From assembly GCA_905182905.1 (NCBI GenBank), contig CAJJDH010000017.1:1-44258 (forward strand): 44,258 bases of DNA. The letters run 5' to 3'. The position numbers and the translations under genes were made by a program. The first letter of the stretch is position 1; each line of letters starts with the position of its first letter. The notes under the pieces were generated by a model. That model made no database searches, was not told the DNA's origin, and saw only the letters and a program-made list of their open reading frames with translations. This document shows positions 24,377 to 33,116 of this stretch, in pieces. This DNA comes from a marine gamma proteobacterium HTCC2089 (GTDB lineage: Bacteria > Pseudomonadota > Gammaproteobacteria > Pseudomonadales > Azotimanducaceae).

Positions 24377-25864
24377 TTAACTGTTAGCTCTGCGAATTTC
24401 GGTGCGCAGATCTTGAATTTTTTGCGTCAACTTAGCTTCCAGTTGTAGGTTGGCATCATCCACCAGACGCTGAGCATATTCCAAATGCTGAATGGCTCGG
24501 TGGAATGCGCCGTTCAAATAAAAGTACTCTGCTCTGGCCAAGTGCACTCCAGTGACATTGCCGGCCAACCCTGAAGTTTCCGCTAACTCATACCAAACAT
24601 TCACATCGTTTGGTCTTTTTTGGGCCTGATTTTCGAGCAATATCTCAGCCTCTATAAAGTCTTTGGTCGCTATTTTGCTCTCGGCAAGAAGCATTCCTAA
24701 AGGGTAATTTCCCGGATATAGCGTCAATGCGCCGGCAAGTAAACGCTGGGCCTCAACATGTCTTTCTGCCTTGATAAGAGTTTCAGCTAAAGCCCCAGTG
24801 TATAAAACGCTGCGGGGGTTTTGCCGATAAAGCCGTTCTACCAGTTCTACCGCCTCAACGTGCTCTTTGTTTTTGCTTAGTGACAATGCGAGTGCATATT
24901 GGACGGCAAGGTCATCTGGGTTTTCCTCGAGCTTGCGACGGTAAGTTGCAATTTCTGCTCCCGGTTTAGTGGCGTAATGTTCTCGTGCTCGGGCACGCAT
25001 CAATTGATAGTCGAATCTGTCTATTTGGTTTTCTAAGTTGTCCGTAGTGGAAACCTGATTTTGATATTCACGCGCCTGATTTTTAGCGTCACTTATTCGC
25101 GTTTCCGAGAGCGGGTGAGTCAGTAGAAACTCTGGCGGGCGTCTGGTGAAGCGGTAGGCTCTTTGCATGCGCTCAAACATACGGGACATTGCAGCAGGGT
25201 CGCGGTTAGCGCGAGCTAAAGTATTTAGGCCAATGCGGTCAGCTTCTTGTTCTCGATCTCGACTAAAGCGCAGTTGCCTAGACTGGCCTGCGGCCTGAAA
25301 CGTTGTCAGCGCTGCTATGCCGGCATCAGAACCACCCGCAGCGCCAACTAACACCGCTGCTAGAAGGCCAACTAAATTTGGGATCGCCGCTGACTGTTGA
25401 GCCTCTATACCTCGAGCGAAATGTCGTTGGCTGAGGTGGGCCATTTCGTGGGCCATAACGGAGGAATACTCATCGCTGTCTTGGGCATATATAAGCAGCC
25501 CCAGGTTGATACCAATAATGCCGCCTGGTGCGGCAAAAGCGTTGATGCTTGGGTTATCTACCACCACGACGGTATTCAGGGCAGATTGCAGGTTCGAATA
25601 TTGGGCCAAATTCGCCATATGCTGTTCAACGTAATATTGAATCAGTACGTCTTTGGACAGTGGTAGGGCGGCGTGCAGTTGCTTTAAAAATATCTCGCCG
25701 ATCTGCTGTTCCATTTGCGGGGAGACGATGCGCGATGAACTATCACCAAGGCTGGGCAAGTCGTTAGAGGCGGTGCCAACACTCACAGGCAATAGTAAAA
25801 ACGCGGTAATAGCGCCGCGCTGAATGAGCCTGCCAAAGGTGCTTAGGCTAGAGTTTAGAGTCAT
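24377..25864 (-). CDS. bepA: BepA-like periplasmic M48 metalloprotease/chaperone
   Basis: The protein has 495 residues from the ATG at 25864, which has GAGAGAA 7 bases upstream; the ATG at 25879 is less likely. A signal peptide (AITAFLLLPVSVGTAS) leads to an M48 domain with HEMAHLSQRH (His139, Glu140, His143) and a third ligand in EQEADRIGL. The C-terminal ~190 residues form TPR repeats (LAVQYALALSLSKNKEHVEA, RHVEAQRLLAGALTLYPG). BepA assists and degrades stalled LptD/BAM substrates in the periplasm. It is next to nadA and tusA, the same order as in Pseudomonas. Confidence 0.93.
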   Translation of the reverse strand: MTLNSSLSTFGRLIQRGAITAFLLLPVSVGTASNDLPSLGDSSSRIVSPQMEQQIGEIFLKQLHAALPLSKDVLIQYYVEQHMANLAQYSNLQSALNTVVVVDNPSINAFAAPGGIIGINLGLLIYAQDSDEYSSVMAHEMAHLSQRHFARGIEAQQSAAIPNLVGLLAAVLVGAAGGSDAGIAALTTFQAAGQSRQLRFSRDREQEADRIGLNTLARANRDPAAMSRMFERMQRAYRFTRRPPEFLLTHPLSETRISDAKNQAREYQNQVSTTDNLENQIDRFDYQLMRARAREHYATKPGAEIATYRRKLEENPDDLAVQYALALSLSKNKEHVEAVELVERLYRQNPRSVLYTGALAETLIKAERHVEAQRLLAGALTLYPGNYPLGMLLAESKIATKDFIEAEILLENQAQKRPNDVNVWYELAETSGLAGNVTGVHLARAEYFYLNGAFHRAIQHLEYAQRLVDDANLQLEAKLTQKIQDLRTEIRRANS

Positions 25865-26013
25865 GCTTAATTCTCTCATAGCTCGATAGTACGCTATCTG
25901 AACTGTCAGGAAAGTTATGCGCTAAAAAAAGTTAGGGCATACGACCAAGTGCACTAAATTTCCGATCCTGTGGTACATTTCTCCCCTAGGTTAAAACGAA
26001 TAAGACGAACGAT

Positions 26014-26280
26014 ATGAATAGTTCCGGCGCCTCGAGTGCGCAATCTGGGGTGAATATAGAAAAGGACTTGGACCTGAAGGGTCTGATGTGCCCAATGCCC
26101 TTATTGAAGGCGAAAAAGGCTCTTAATGAGCTTGAACCATTACAGGTACTTAGGGTCCAGGCTACCGATCCTGGTTCTGTGAGAGATTTTTCTGTATTCA
26201 CCTCGCAAAGCGGGCACAAGTTAATGTCCTCTACAGAAGAGGACGGCATCTTTATTTATTTGATACAGAAAAAAGCATGA
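26014..26280 (+). CDS. TusA/SirA-family sulfur carrier protein
   Basis: The 88-residue protein has the TusA signature LKGLMCPMPLLKAKKAL, with Cys26 the sulfur-accepting residue in CPxP. It ends in the family pattern VFTSQSGHKL. Such proteins pass persulfide sulfur in 2-thiouridine, molybdenum cofactor or other thiolation paths. In this nadA-bepA-tusA-perM position the Pseudomonas orthologue has been tied to molybdenum homeostasis. The stop overlaps the perM start (ATGA, 26277-26280), so translation is coupled. Confidence 0.93.
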   Translation: MNSSGASSAQSGVNIEKDLDLKGLMCPMPLLKAKKALNELEPLQVLRVQATDPGSVRDFSVFTSQSGHKLMSSTEEDGIFIYLIQKKA

Positions 26281-27368
26281 ATTTTCTCAACATAATTGGT
26301 GGTTGGCTGAATCGTTATTTCTCTCAGGAAGATGCTGTCTATTTAGTGGTAGCTCTGAGTTTAGTACTTGTACTGCTTTACACACTTGGTGGCGCCCTGG
26401 CGCCAGTGTTAACAGGGTTGGTTATTGCGTTTTTATTGGAAGGCATGGTTAGTCGTTTGCAGAGCCTGCGCATGCCGCGAATAGTCGCGGTGAATATTTC
26501 TGTACTGTTGTTTGTGAGCACAGTTATGGCCGTGGTTTTCTTGGTTGTGCCGTTACTGTGGCAGCAGCTTCAGAGTTTAGGTCGGTTGGTGCCAACATTG
26601 GTAACCCGCCTTCAAGAAGGCCTAATTAATCTAGCCGAACGATTTCCCGAATATGTGACAGAGGCGCAGGTGGCGGCCATTGTTGAACAGGGTGCTCGCG
26701 AGTTGGGTAACGTCAGCGGCACCATTTTAGAAAGTGCATTTTCTCAAGTGTTTTCGGTATTCGGGTTGTTGATCTATTTGGTCTTAGTGCCTATTTCGGT
26801 ATTTTTCTTATTAAAAGATAAAGATGCGTTAATGCTTTGGGCGGTTTCGATTTTACCTAAGAAGCGGCCACTGTTAGATTCTGTTGGCAAGGAGATGAAT
26901 GCCCAGCTTGGTAACTACGTGCGTGGCAAGGTTTTAGAAATACTCATAGTCGGTGCAGTTACATTCCTGACCTTTGTCCTTTTTGGCCTGAATTACGCAG
27001 CCTTGCTTGCAGTGATTGTCGGGGTGTCAGTGCTCATCCCCTTTGTCGGCGCGGCAATAGTCACGCTACCTGTCTTCGCGGTTGCAGTGTTGCAGTTCGG
27101 CTGGTCGTTGGATCTCGGTTGGATCATGTTGGCGTATCTCTTTATTCAGTTTTTGGACGGTAATGTCTTAGTACCGTTACTCTTTTCCGAAGCAGTGGAC
27201 TTGCACCCCATCACGATTATTATCGCGGTGCTAGCGTTTGGCGGTATTGGTGGCATCTGGGGCGTGTTCTTTGCTATTCCGTTGGCAACTTTGATCAAAG
27301 CCATTTATTCCGCATGGCCGAATTTAGATGAAGCGCAAAAGCCGGAATCTGTTGAACCCTCTGGCTAG
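26277..27368 (+). CDS. AI-2E/PerM-family transporter
   Basis: The 363-residue protein has about seven to eight membrane helices: YLVVALSLVLVLLYTLGGALAP (in part), ALLVIAFLLEG-like entry helices, SVFGLLIYLVLVPISVFFLL, then ILIVGAVTFLTFVLFGL and LGWIMLAYLFIQFLDGNVLVP. This last stretch with the QFLDGNVLVPLLFSEA motif is diagnostic for PF01594. Members export small molecules or antiport ions (AI-2, Na+/H+), and the cargo here is unknown. It overlaps tusA by 4 bases and keeps the Pseudomonas gene order. Confidence 0.91.
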   Translation: MNFLNIIGGWLNRYFSQEDAVYLVVALSLVLVLLYTLGGALAPVLTGLVIAFLLEGMVSRLQSLRMPRIVAVNISVLLFVSTVMAVVFLVVPLLWQQLQSLGRLVPTLVTRLQEGLINLAERFPEYVTEAQVAAIVEQGARELGNVSGTILESAFSQVFSVFGLLIYLVLVPISVFFLLKDKDALMLWAVSILPKKRPLLDSVGKEMNAQLGNYVRGKVLEILIVGAVTFLTFVLFGLNYAALLAVIVGVSVLIPFVGAAIVTLPVFAVAVLQFGWSLDLGWIMLAYLFIQFLDGNVLVPLLFSEAVDLHPITIIIAVLAFGGIGGIWGVFFAIPLATLIKAIYSAWPNLDEAQKPESVEPSG

Positions 27369-27474
27369 AGTTTTGCAACTACTCAGTCGGAAGTAAAAAT
27401 GTCGCCTCTTGAAGTTTTTGGTGGCATCAAAAGTGATTATTTTGAACCAGTGCGAGGAAGATAGGACCGTCGTG

Positions 27475-30039
27475 ATGAAAGCATTTCTTACCTTTACCCC
27501 CAACCCCATATTTGCCGTTTTTGTTGCGCTTCTGCTCGCAGGCTGTGGTGCAGGCTCCGATAACAAGGAGGCTGCCGGCGCTGAAGATGCAGCACCCAAA
27601 TCAATAGAGTCTGTTGTCAAAGACGACAAAGTTGTTGCTGGTTTTTTTACCTTATATCGCAAAGCGAGTGATGGATCCGTCAGGCTTCGTATTAAGGCAG
27701 AGCAGATAGGTGAGGAATTTATTCACACGGTTACTTTAGGTGATGGCGTGGTGGAAGGCGGTCACTTTCGCGGTCAGTACAGAGACAACAAGGTCCTTAA
27801 AATTAACCGGCATTTTAATCGTGTTGAATTTGTGCAAGCAAATACTCTGTTTTACCTAGACCCTGAAAGCCCACTGAGCCGCGCACAAGATGCCAATGTT
27901 CCAGACGCTATTTTAGCTGTAGCCAAGGTCGTTGCTGAAGACTCAGCTAGCGGTGACATTCTAGTAGAAGTGGACGATGTATTTTTAGGTGAATCTTTAA
28001 GTCAAATTAAGGCCTCGCCAAAACCTGACGAGAAACCCGGTAAAGCCTTTGCTTTAGGTAAGCTGAATAAAGAAAGATCGAAAATTTCCGAACTCGCCAG
28101 CTATCCAGACAACACTTTAATTACCACTGATTTGGTTTATGAAAATCAGGCACCCCAAGTTCGAGGCAGTGATGACGTTACCGATAGCCGCTATGTCAGT
28201 GTGATCATTCAGCATAACTTTATTGCTATGCCATCAGGTGACTATCAGCCACGACGGGATGATTATCGGGTAGGTTTTTTTACAGATCGAATAACTGATC
28301 TGACAAGCCGAGATGCCGCACCCTATAGAGACGTGATCAATCGCTGGCATTTGGTTAAGAAAGATCCTGCAGCGAAAGTTTCCGACCCAGTGGAACCTAT
28401 TACTTGGTGGATAGAAAATACCACCCCCTATGAGTTTCGCGAGCTCATTAAAAGTGCAGGTCTGAGCTGGAACAGCGCCTTTGTAAAAGCAGGCTTTAGT
28501 AACGCTATAGAAATAAAGGTACAACCAGATGACGCTACCTGGGACGCGGGTGATATTCGTTACAACGTCTTGCGTTGGACATCGTCGCCTACGCCACCTT
28601 TTGGCGGGTATGGCCCGTCGTTTTCAAATCCTCGAACCGGTCAAATTATTGGCGCGGATATTATGTTGGAATTCGCCTACTTGACGAGTCGCCTGAAGAT
28701 CAAGGACTTGCTACAGCCATCAGACAACTATGCCAAGCAAGTAGAAGGGCACGGCCGCTTTTGCGATTTAGGTCAGCAAATGCAGGCGGATTTTTTGTTT
28801 GCAGATCAAGTGGTGCTGGCCAGTAACGCGTCTGGCAGCCTGCGTGAGCAATTGATAAAAGACAGTATTTACATGCTGACGTTACACGAAATTGGTCACA
28901 CCCTTGGCTTGACCCATAACATGCGCGCAAGCCAAATGTTGCCAGATGTTTTCGATCCAATAGCGGTAGCTGAAAAAGGACTTTCGGCATCGGTGATGGA
29001 TTATGAGGCGGTGAATGTTGCACCCGGTAACAAGCCGCAAACTTTGTTTTACCAAAACCGCCCCGGCCCTTATGACGACTGGGTCATTACCTACGCTTAT
29101 TCCGAATTTAGTGACGCTGATCAAGCGGCAAGCCTTGAGGGGATCTTGGCCAGAGCCAGCGAACCACAGCTGACTTATGGCAACGACGCAGATGACATGC
29201 GCAGTCCGGGTCGTGGTATTGATCCGCACATTAATATTTACGATCTGAGCAGCGACGCTATTGGTTACGCTGAGCAACGCTTAGAGCATTTACAGGCCGT
29301 GCAAGTACAACTTGCCGACTCTTACGCTGGCGAAAGTTATCAAAAGCTATATAACAATTATGTGGTTTTGATGAATCAGTTTAGGCGCTCTTCAGGGGTG
29401 GTTTCACGCTATATCGGTGGCGTTCACATCAATCGCTTGCCTCCTGGTACGTCTGAGCTTTTACCTTACAAACCTGTATCCGCGAAACAACAGCAGCGCG
29501 CTATGCAAGTGCTCAACGAACATATTTTTGCGGCGAATGTCCTACAACAATCGCAGCCATTGTTTAGCTATTTGCAGCAGCAGCGCAGAGGCTTTGACTT
29601 TTATAACGAACCAGAAGATCCAAAGATCCACCAAATGTTTTTGTCGGTGCAAAAAAGCGTGCTGGCGCACCTGCTTCACCCCCAAACCTTGCAACGTATT
29701 ACGGACTCAAGTGTTTACGGCAATGAGTATCAACTTGGGCGGATGATGGAAGACCTTACCCAAGGTATCTTTGCCGCAGATATGGCGGGAAATGTGAATA
29801 GTTTTCGTCAGTACCTGCAGTTGGAACTGGTCGGCCGGCTCGCAAATATACTCAATAGTAATGGCGGCGAATTTGACGCTTTGGCACGTTCCAGTGCCCT
29901 AGTGCAGTTGGAAAATTTGGCTGCTAGCTTAAAAGCTAAAGGCCGTAGAGGTAGTATGGCGCGGTTGAACGGCTCTACCCAAGCTCATGTGCGGCACCTA
30001 GATCGAGTGTTACGCCAGAGTTTGGTCATAGATCGCTGA
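27475..30039 (+). CDS. Large lipoprotein zinc metalloprotease (DUF5117/DUF4953-like)
   Basis: The protein has 854 residues from the ATG at 27475, which has AGGA 8 bases upstream; the in-frame ATG at 27409 lacks a signal and ribosome site. A lipobox (ALLLAGC) gives lipidated Cys24. The metzincin zinc motif HEIGHTLGLTH (His471, Glu472, His475, His481) is followed by a Met-turn-like SASVMDY. The preceding ~450 residues resemble the DUF5117/DUF5118 N-terminal domains. It is probably an envelope protease; targets are unknown. It sits where bcp/gcvR lie in the Pseudomonas nadA-dapA block. The 3' end carries an 11-bp repeat array. Confidence 0.87.
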   Translation: MKAFLTFTPNPIFAVFVALLLAGCGAGSDNKEAAGAEDAAPKSIESVVKDDKVVAGFFTLYRKASDGSVRLRIKAEQIGEEFIHTVTLGDGVVEGGHFRGQYRDNKVLKINRHFNRVEFVQANTLFYLDPESPLSRAQDANVPDAILAVAKVVAEDSASGDILVEVDDVFLGESLSQIKASPKPDEKPGKAFALGKLNKERSKISELASYPDNTLITTDLVYENQAPQVRGSDDVTDSRYVSVIIQHNFIAMPSGDYQPRRDDYRVGFFTDRITDLTSRDAAPYRDVINRWHLVKKDPAAKVSDPVEPITWWIENTTPYEFRELIKSAGLSWNSAFVKAGFSNAIEIKVQPDDATWDAGDIRYNVLRWTSSPTPPFGGYGPSFSNPRTGQIIGADIMLEFAYLTSRLKIKDLLQPSDNYAKQVEGHGRFCDLGQQMQADFLFADQVVLASNASGSLREQLIKDSIYMLTLHEIGHTLGLTHNMRASQMLPDVFDPIAVAEKGLSASVMDYEAVNVAPGNKPQTLFYQNRPGPYDDWVITYAYSEFSDADQAASLEGILARASEPQLTYGNDADDMRSPGRGIDPHINIYDLSSDAIGYAEQRLEHLQAVQVQLADSYAGESYQKLYNNYVVLMNQFRRSSGVVSRYIGGVHINRLPPGTSELLPYKPVSAKQQQRAMQVLNEHIFAANVLQQSQPLFSYLQQQRRGFDFYNEPEDPKIHQMFLSVQKSVLAHLLHPQTLQRITDSSVYGNEYQLGRMMEDLTQGIFAADMAGNVNSFRQYLQLELVGRLANILNSNGGEFDALARSSALVQLENLAASLKAKGRRGSMARLNGSTQAHVRHLDRVLRQSLVIDR

Positions 30040-30080
30040 TAGAACGTTGATAGAACGGCGATAGAACAATGATTGAAGGC
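30026..30080 (+). repeat. 11-bp tandem repeat array across the protease stop codon
   Basis: Five consecutive 11-base units start at 30026, 30037, 30048, 30059 and 30070. Three are nearly identical (TGATAGAACGT, TGATAGAACGG, CGATAGAACAA). The first and last are degenerate (TCATAGATCGC, TGATTGAAGGC). The stop TGA of the metalloprotease gene (30037-30039) is the start of unit 2. Further TGAs recur at 30048 and 30070. Confidence 0.8.
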
Positions 30081-30202
30081 CCATAAAGCCTGAAAAGTGG
30101 CAAAAAACGCGCAATGTGGTTGTAACAGGTGATGCAAAGCTTGTGACCTACACCGTGCCTGCGTACCATTTCGCTTTTACAAAAATGACATAGGCAAACC
30201 TT

Positions 30203-31093
30203 ATGCTGTCAGGGAGTATTGTTGCTCTAGTTACCCCGATGCGCGAAAACGGCGATATTGATTGGGCGGCTTTGGATGGTCTTATCGAGTGGCATATAGA
30301 AAGTGGCACTCACGCAATTGTACCCATGGGTACAACCGGCGAATCAGCTACATTAGATACTGATGAACACCTACAGGTGATCAAACGTACCATCGAGCTA
30401 GTCGCCAAGCGGATACCAGTTATTGCAGGTACTGGCAGTAACTCCACTGCCGAAGCCATTCACCAGACTCAGGAAGCCCAAGCTTTGGGTGCCGACGCCT
30501 GTTTATTGGTAACGCCCTATTACAACCGACCAACTCAAGAAGGTTTGTTCCAGCATTATAAGGCTATCTCTGAAGCCACCACCGTGCCTATTGTTTTGTA
30601 TAACGTTCCACCTAGAACGGGATGCGATATGCAAGCTGAGACGGTTGCTCGGCTGGCGAATTTTTCGAACATTGTTGGCATCAAGGATGCCTGCGGAGAT
30701 GCTACAAGAGTTAAAGCGATCAAGGATGCATTGACTGGGTCCGCGTGGGATGAGTTTTTTATTCTCTCCGGAGAAGATGCGCAAACCCTAGAGATGATGT
30801 CTCTTGGTGCGGTAGGTACAATTTCTGTTACCGCTAATGTTTTACCGGCATTGATGGCTGAATTTTGTTCCAGTTACTTGGCTGGAGATCATGCGCGCGC
30901 ACAAGAGTTAGATAACAGGCTGCAACCTGTGCATGACGTTTTGTTTGTCGAATCGTCGCCAACGCCAACTAAATGGATACTTAGTGAATTGGGCCGCATG
31001 CAAGGTGGTATTCGCTTACCTCTTATTCCACTAAGTAATCAACACCACGAAAATGTACGAAACGCCGTAGTTACTGCAGGAGCAGCCAAATGA
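30203..31093 (+). CDS. dapA: DapA, 4-hydroxy-tetrahydrodipicolinate synthase
   Basis: The 296-residue protein has all key residues: Thr44-Thr45 in PMGTTGES, Tyr133 in LYNVPPRTG, and the Schiff-base Lys161 in VGIKDACGD. It condenses pyruvate with aspartate semialdehyde in lysine and diaminopimelate synthesis. SGEDAQTLEMMSLGA and RLPL near the end are also typical. It overlaps bamC by 4 bases (ATGA), the usual gammaproteobacterial pair. Confidence 0.97.
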   Translation: MLSGSIVALVTPMRENGDIDWAALDGLIEWHIESGTHAIVPMGTTGESATLDTDEHLQVIKRTIELVAKRIPVIAGTGSNSTAEAIHQTQEAQALGADACLLVTPYYNRPTQEGLFQHYKAISEATTVPIVLYNVPPRTGCDMQAETVARLANFSNIVGIKDACGDATRVKAIKDALTGSAWDEFFILSGEDAQTLEMMSLGAVGTISVTANVLPALMAEFCSSYLAGDHARAQELDNRLQPVHDVLFVESSPTPTKWILSELGRMQGGIRLPLIPLSNQHHENVRNAVVTAGAAK

Positions 31094-32190
31094 GATTTAT
31101 AAGTATTTTGTTGCTTACCTTTACAGGCGCGAGTTGCAGCTGGTTTGGTGGTGATTCTGAGACAGATTCGTATATTGATGTTAAACCTTTGCCGCCATTA
31201 CAGATTCCAGATGACCTTGACGACAATGTTGTAAAGAACCCTATTCCACTGCCAGTTATCCCGGCACAACGTAACGCATCATTTTATCCATCAAGACCCC
31301 CGTTGCCGGACGCCCTTTACGCCAGTGACAATCGTGATGAAGTGCGTATGCAGGCCCTTGGTGAGCGTAATTGGCTGGTAGTTCCAGAGCCCGCTACCAC
31401 TGCGTGGCCGAAGATGAAGCAATTTTTTGCAGACAACGGCATTTTACTAGAGGCAGATAGACCCGAAGTGGGCCGACTAAATACCGCATGGTTAGCAATT
31501 GAAGATAAAGATTACCGTGATGTCGTGCGAACATTGCTGCGCAATAACCGTCGCGGTGAAGAGCCCAATACGGGTAAAGACAGGTTTTTAATTCGCGTGG
31601 AGCAGGGTCTTCAGCCACAGTCCACAGAGGTGCACATTCGCCATGAAAATGATGCTCAAGGCGAAGTAGCTGCAGATAATGTGGTTTCGCTGAACGGTGT
31701 GCAGTCAAATATGCGCGCTGCTGAACGCAGCTTGTTGAATGAAATTGGCGGTTATATAGCTGCTCGAGTGGCGGAGACAACTGTTTCTAAAGTCGCTCTG
31801 CAAATTGGTGCTAGTGCTAAAACAGATTTATTACGTAACACCGATGGCGTGCCAGTATTAAAACTTTATCTTGATCGCGCTCGTGCATGGGCAACTTTGG
31901 GGCAGTCGATGAAGAATGCTGAAGTTGAAGTAAATGAGCAAAATAACGACATCGGTGAATACGACGTGACTATCCCCACGGCGTTATTTTCAGGCGATGC
32001 TCGAGGTAGTGTGCTTTGCCGAATTACTTTTTCTTGCAACAGCGAAGCTAGGCGTATCAATGCAGTTATCCAGATGACGGAAGATACTGAAAGCGGCTTT
32101 AATGTTGTAGTCATGCAAGATGGAGCGCCCATGCGAGACGCTGACAAAGCACAACAGATTCTAGTGCTAATAAGAGAATTCGCCACCTAA
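31090..32190 (+). CDS. bamC: BamC, outer-membrane assembly lipoprotein (NlpB)
   Basis: The 366-residue protein starts with a short lipoprotein signal (ILLLTFTGASC, Cys16). The unstructured segment after it (VKPLPPLQIPDDLDD) is the part of BamC that lies over BamD in E. coli. Two helix-grip domains follow: NWLVVPEPATTAWPKMKQFF and LYLDRARAWATLGQSM. It is a non-essential part of the BAM complex. It overlaps dapA by 4 bases, and the next MBL gene begins on its stop codon (TAATG). Confidence 0.93.
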   Translation: MRFISILLLTFTGASCSWFGGDSETDSYIDVKPLPPLQIPDDLDDNVVKNPIPLPVIPAQRNASFYPSRPPLPDALYASDNRDEVRMQALGERNWLVVPEPATTAWPKMKQFFADNGILLEADRPEVGRLNTAWLAIEDKDYRDVVRTLLRNNRRGEEPNTGKDRFLIRVEQGLQPQSTEVHIRHENDAQGEVAADNVVSLNGVQSNMRAAERSLLNEIGGYIAARVAETTVSKVALQIGASAKTDLLRNTDGVPVLKLYLDRARAWATLGQSMKNAEVEVNEQNNDIGEYDVTIPTALFSGDARGSVLCRITFSCNSEARRINAVIQMTEDTESGFNVVVMQDGAPMRDADKAQQILVLIREFAT

Positions 32191-32990
32191 TGGGAGGTTT
32201 TGCATCTCTAGGTAGTGGCAGTCGTGGTAACGGTACGCTGGTTGCTATTGGCGACGCTATCTTTTTGGTCGACTGCGGCTTTAACCGCAAACAAGCCGAG
32301 CAACGTTTAGCACGACTAGAGATGAGTCCCGGAGACATTACGGCAATATTGGTTAGTCACGAGCATAGTGACCATATTGCAGGTGTTGCCGGCTTATCCC
32401 ACCGTTACGCCATCCCCGTTTACGCCTCTCACGGCACACTAAAAAATAGCCCTCAGGATTTTCAATGCAATGCCTTTGACGGCGATGCGCCATTTGAAGT
32501 TGAAGGGGTTTTAGTTAATCCGGTGCGAGTACCGCATGATGCTCGCGAACCAACGCAATTTGTTCTATCCCAGACCACTGCCAACGCTACTTCCAAGATT
32601 GGCGTATTGTCAGACTTGGGTAGTGTGACACCTCATGTGGTGAAGCAGTTTGAGGACTGTACTCATTTGCTCCTTGAAGCAAACCATGACCGCAATATGC
32701 TTTTTGCGGGCGCTTACCCACCAGCTTTGAAAAAGCGCGTAGCCGCAGATCATGGTCACCTGTCTAATGCTCAGGCGCGAGACTTGTTAGCGTTGTTGGC
32801 ACACAAAGATCTGCATGTGGTCATTGGCCATGTGAGCGCGCAAAACAATGCGGTTAGCTTAGTAAACGATATGTTCGCAGAGTTGTCAGACCAGGTGGCT
32901 AGTTTGGTGGTCGCCACACAAAACGAGGGTTTTGACTGGATTGGTAAAAAGCCGCTGACCCGCCAGATTTCTTTCGACAAGGTGATGTGA
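32190..32990 (+). CDS. MBL-fold hydrolase, YycJ/WalJ-like, bamC-linked
   Basis: The 266-residue protein begins FASLGSGSRGNGTLVAIG, typical of the YycJ group. The zinc motif HEHSDH is at His57, His59, Asp61 and His62, with later ligands in LSDLGSVTP, LEANHDRNML and HGHLSNAQ. Relatives are thought to act on nucleic acid (exonuclease-like) but are little studied. It starts on the bamC stop (one-base overlap) and is usually followed by purC in related genomes; here purC is missing. A GC-rich hairpin lies directly after the stop. Confidence 0.9.
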   Translation: MGGFASLGSGSRGNGTLVAIGDAIFLVDCGFNRKQAEQRLARLEMSPGDITAILVSHEHSDHIAGVAGLSHRYAIPVYASHGTLKNSPQDFQCNAFDGDAPFEVEGVLVNPVRVPHDAREPTQFVLSQTTANATSKIGVLSDLGSVTPHVVKQFEDCTHLLLEANHDRNMLFAGAYPPALKKRVAADHGHLSNAQARDLLALLAHKDLHVVIGHVSAQNNAVSLVNDMFAELSDQVASLVVATQNEGFDWIGKKPLTRQISFDKVM

Positions 32991-33009
32991 AGGCGGACCG
33001 ACTCCGCCT
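32991..33009 (+). terminator. Stem-loop immediately after the dapA-bamC-MBL operon
   Basis: AGGCGGA (32991-32997) pairs perfectly with TCCGCCT (33003-33009) around CCGAC, starting at the base after the TGA stop. There is no U-tract, so it may mark a processed mRNA 3' end or Rho-assisted stop. Confidence 0.5.
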
Positions 33010-33116
33010 CTAGAACCTGAGCATGGCTCTGCGAACTACCGAACCGAATTATATTTAGATCAAAGCTGACTATAGATAACCTTTGTCTAGTCGGCGCAAT
33101 AGAGGACACCTTATTC

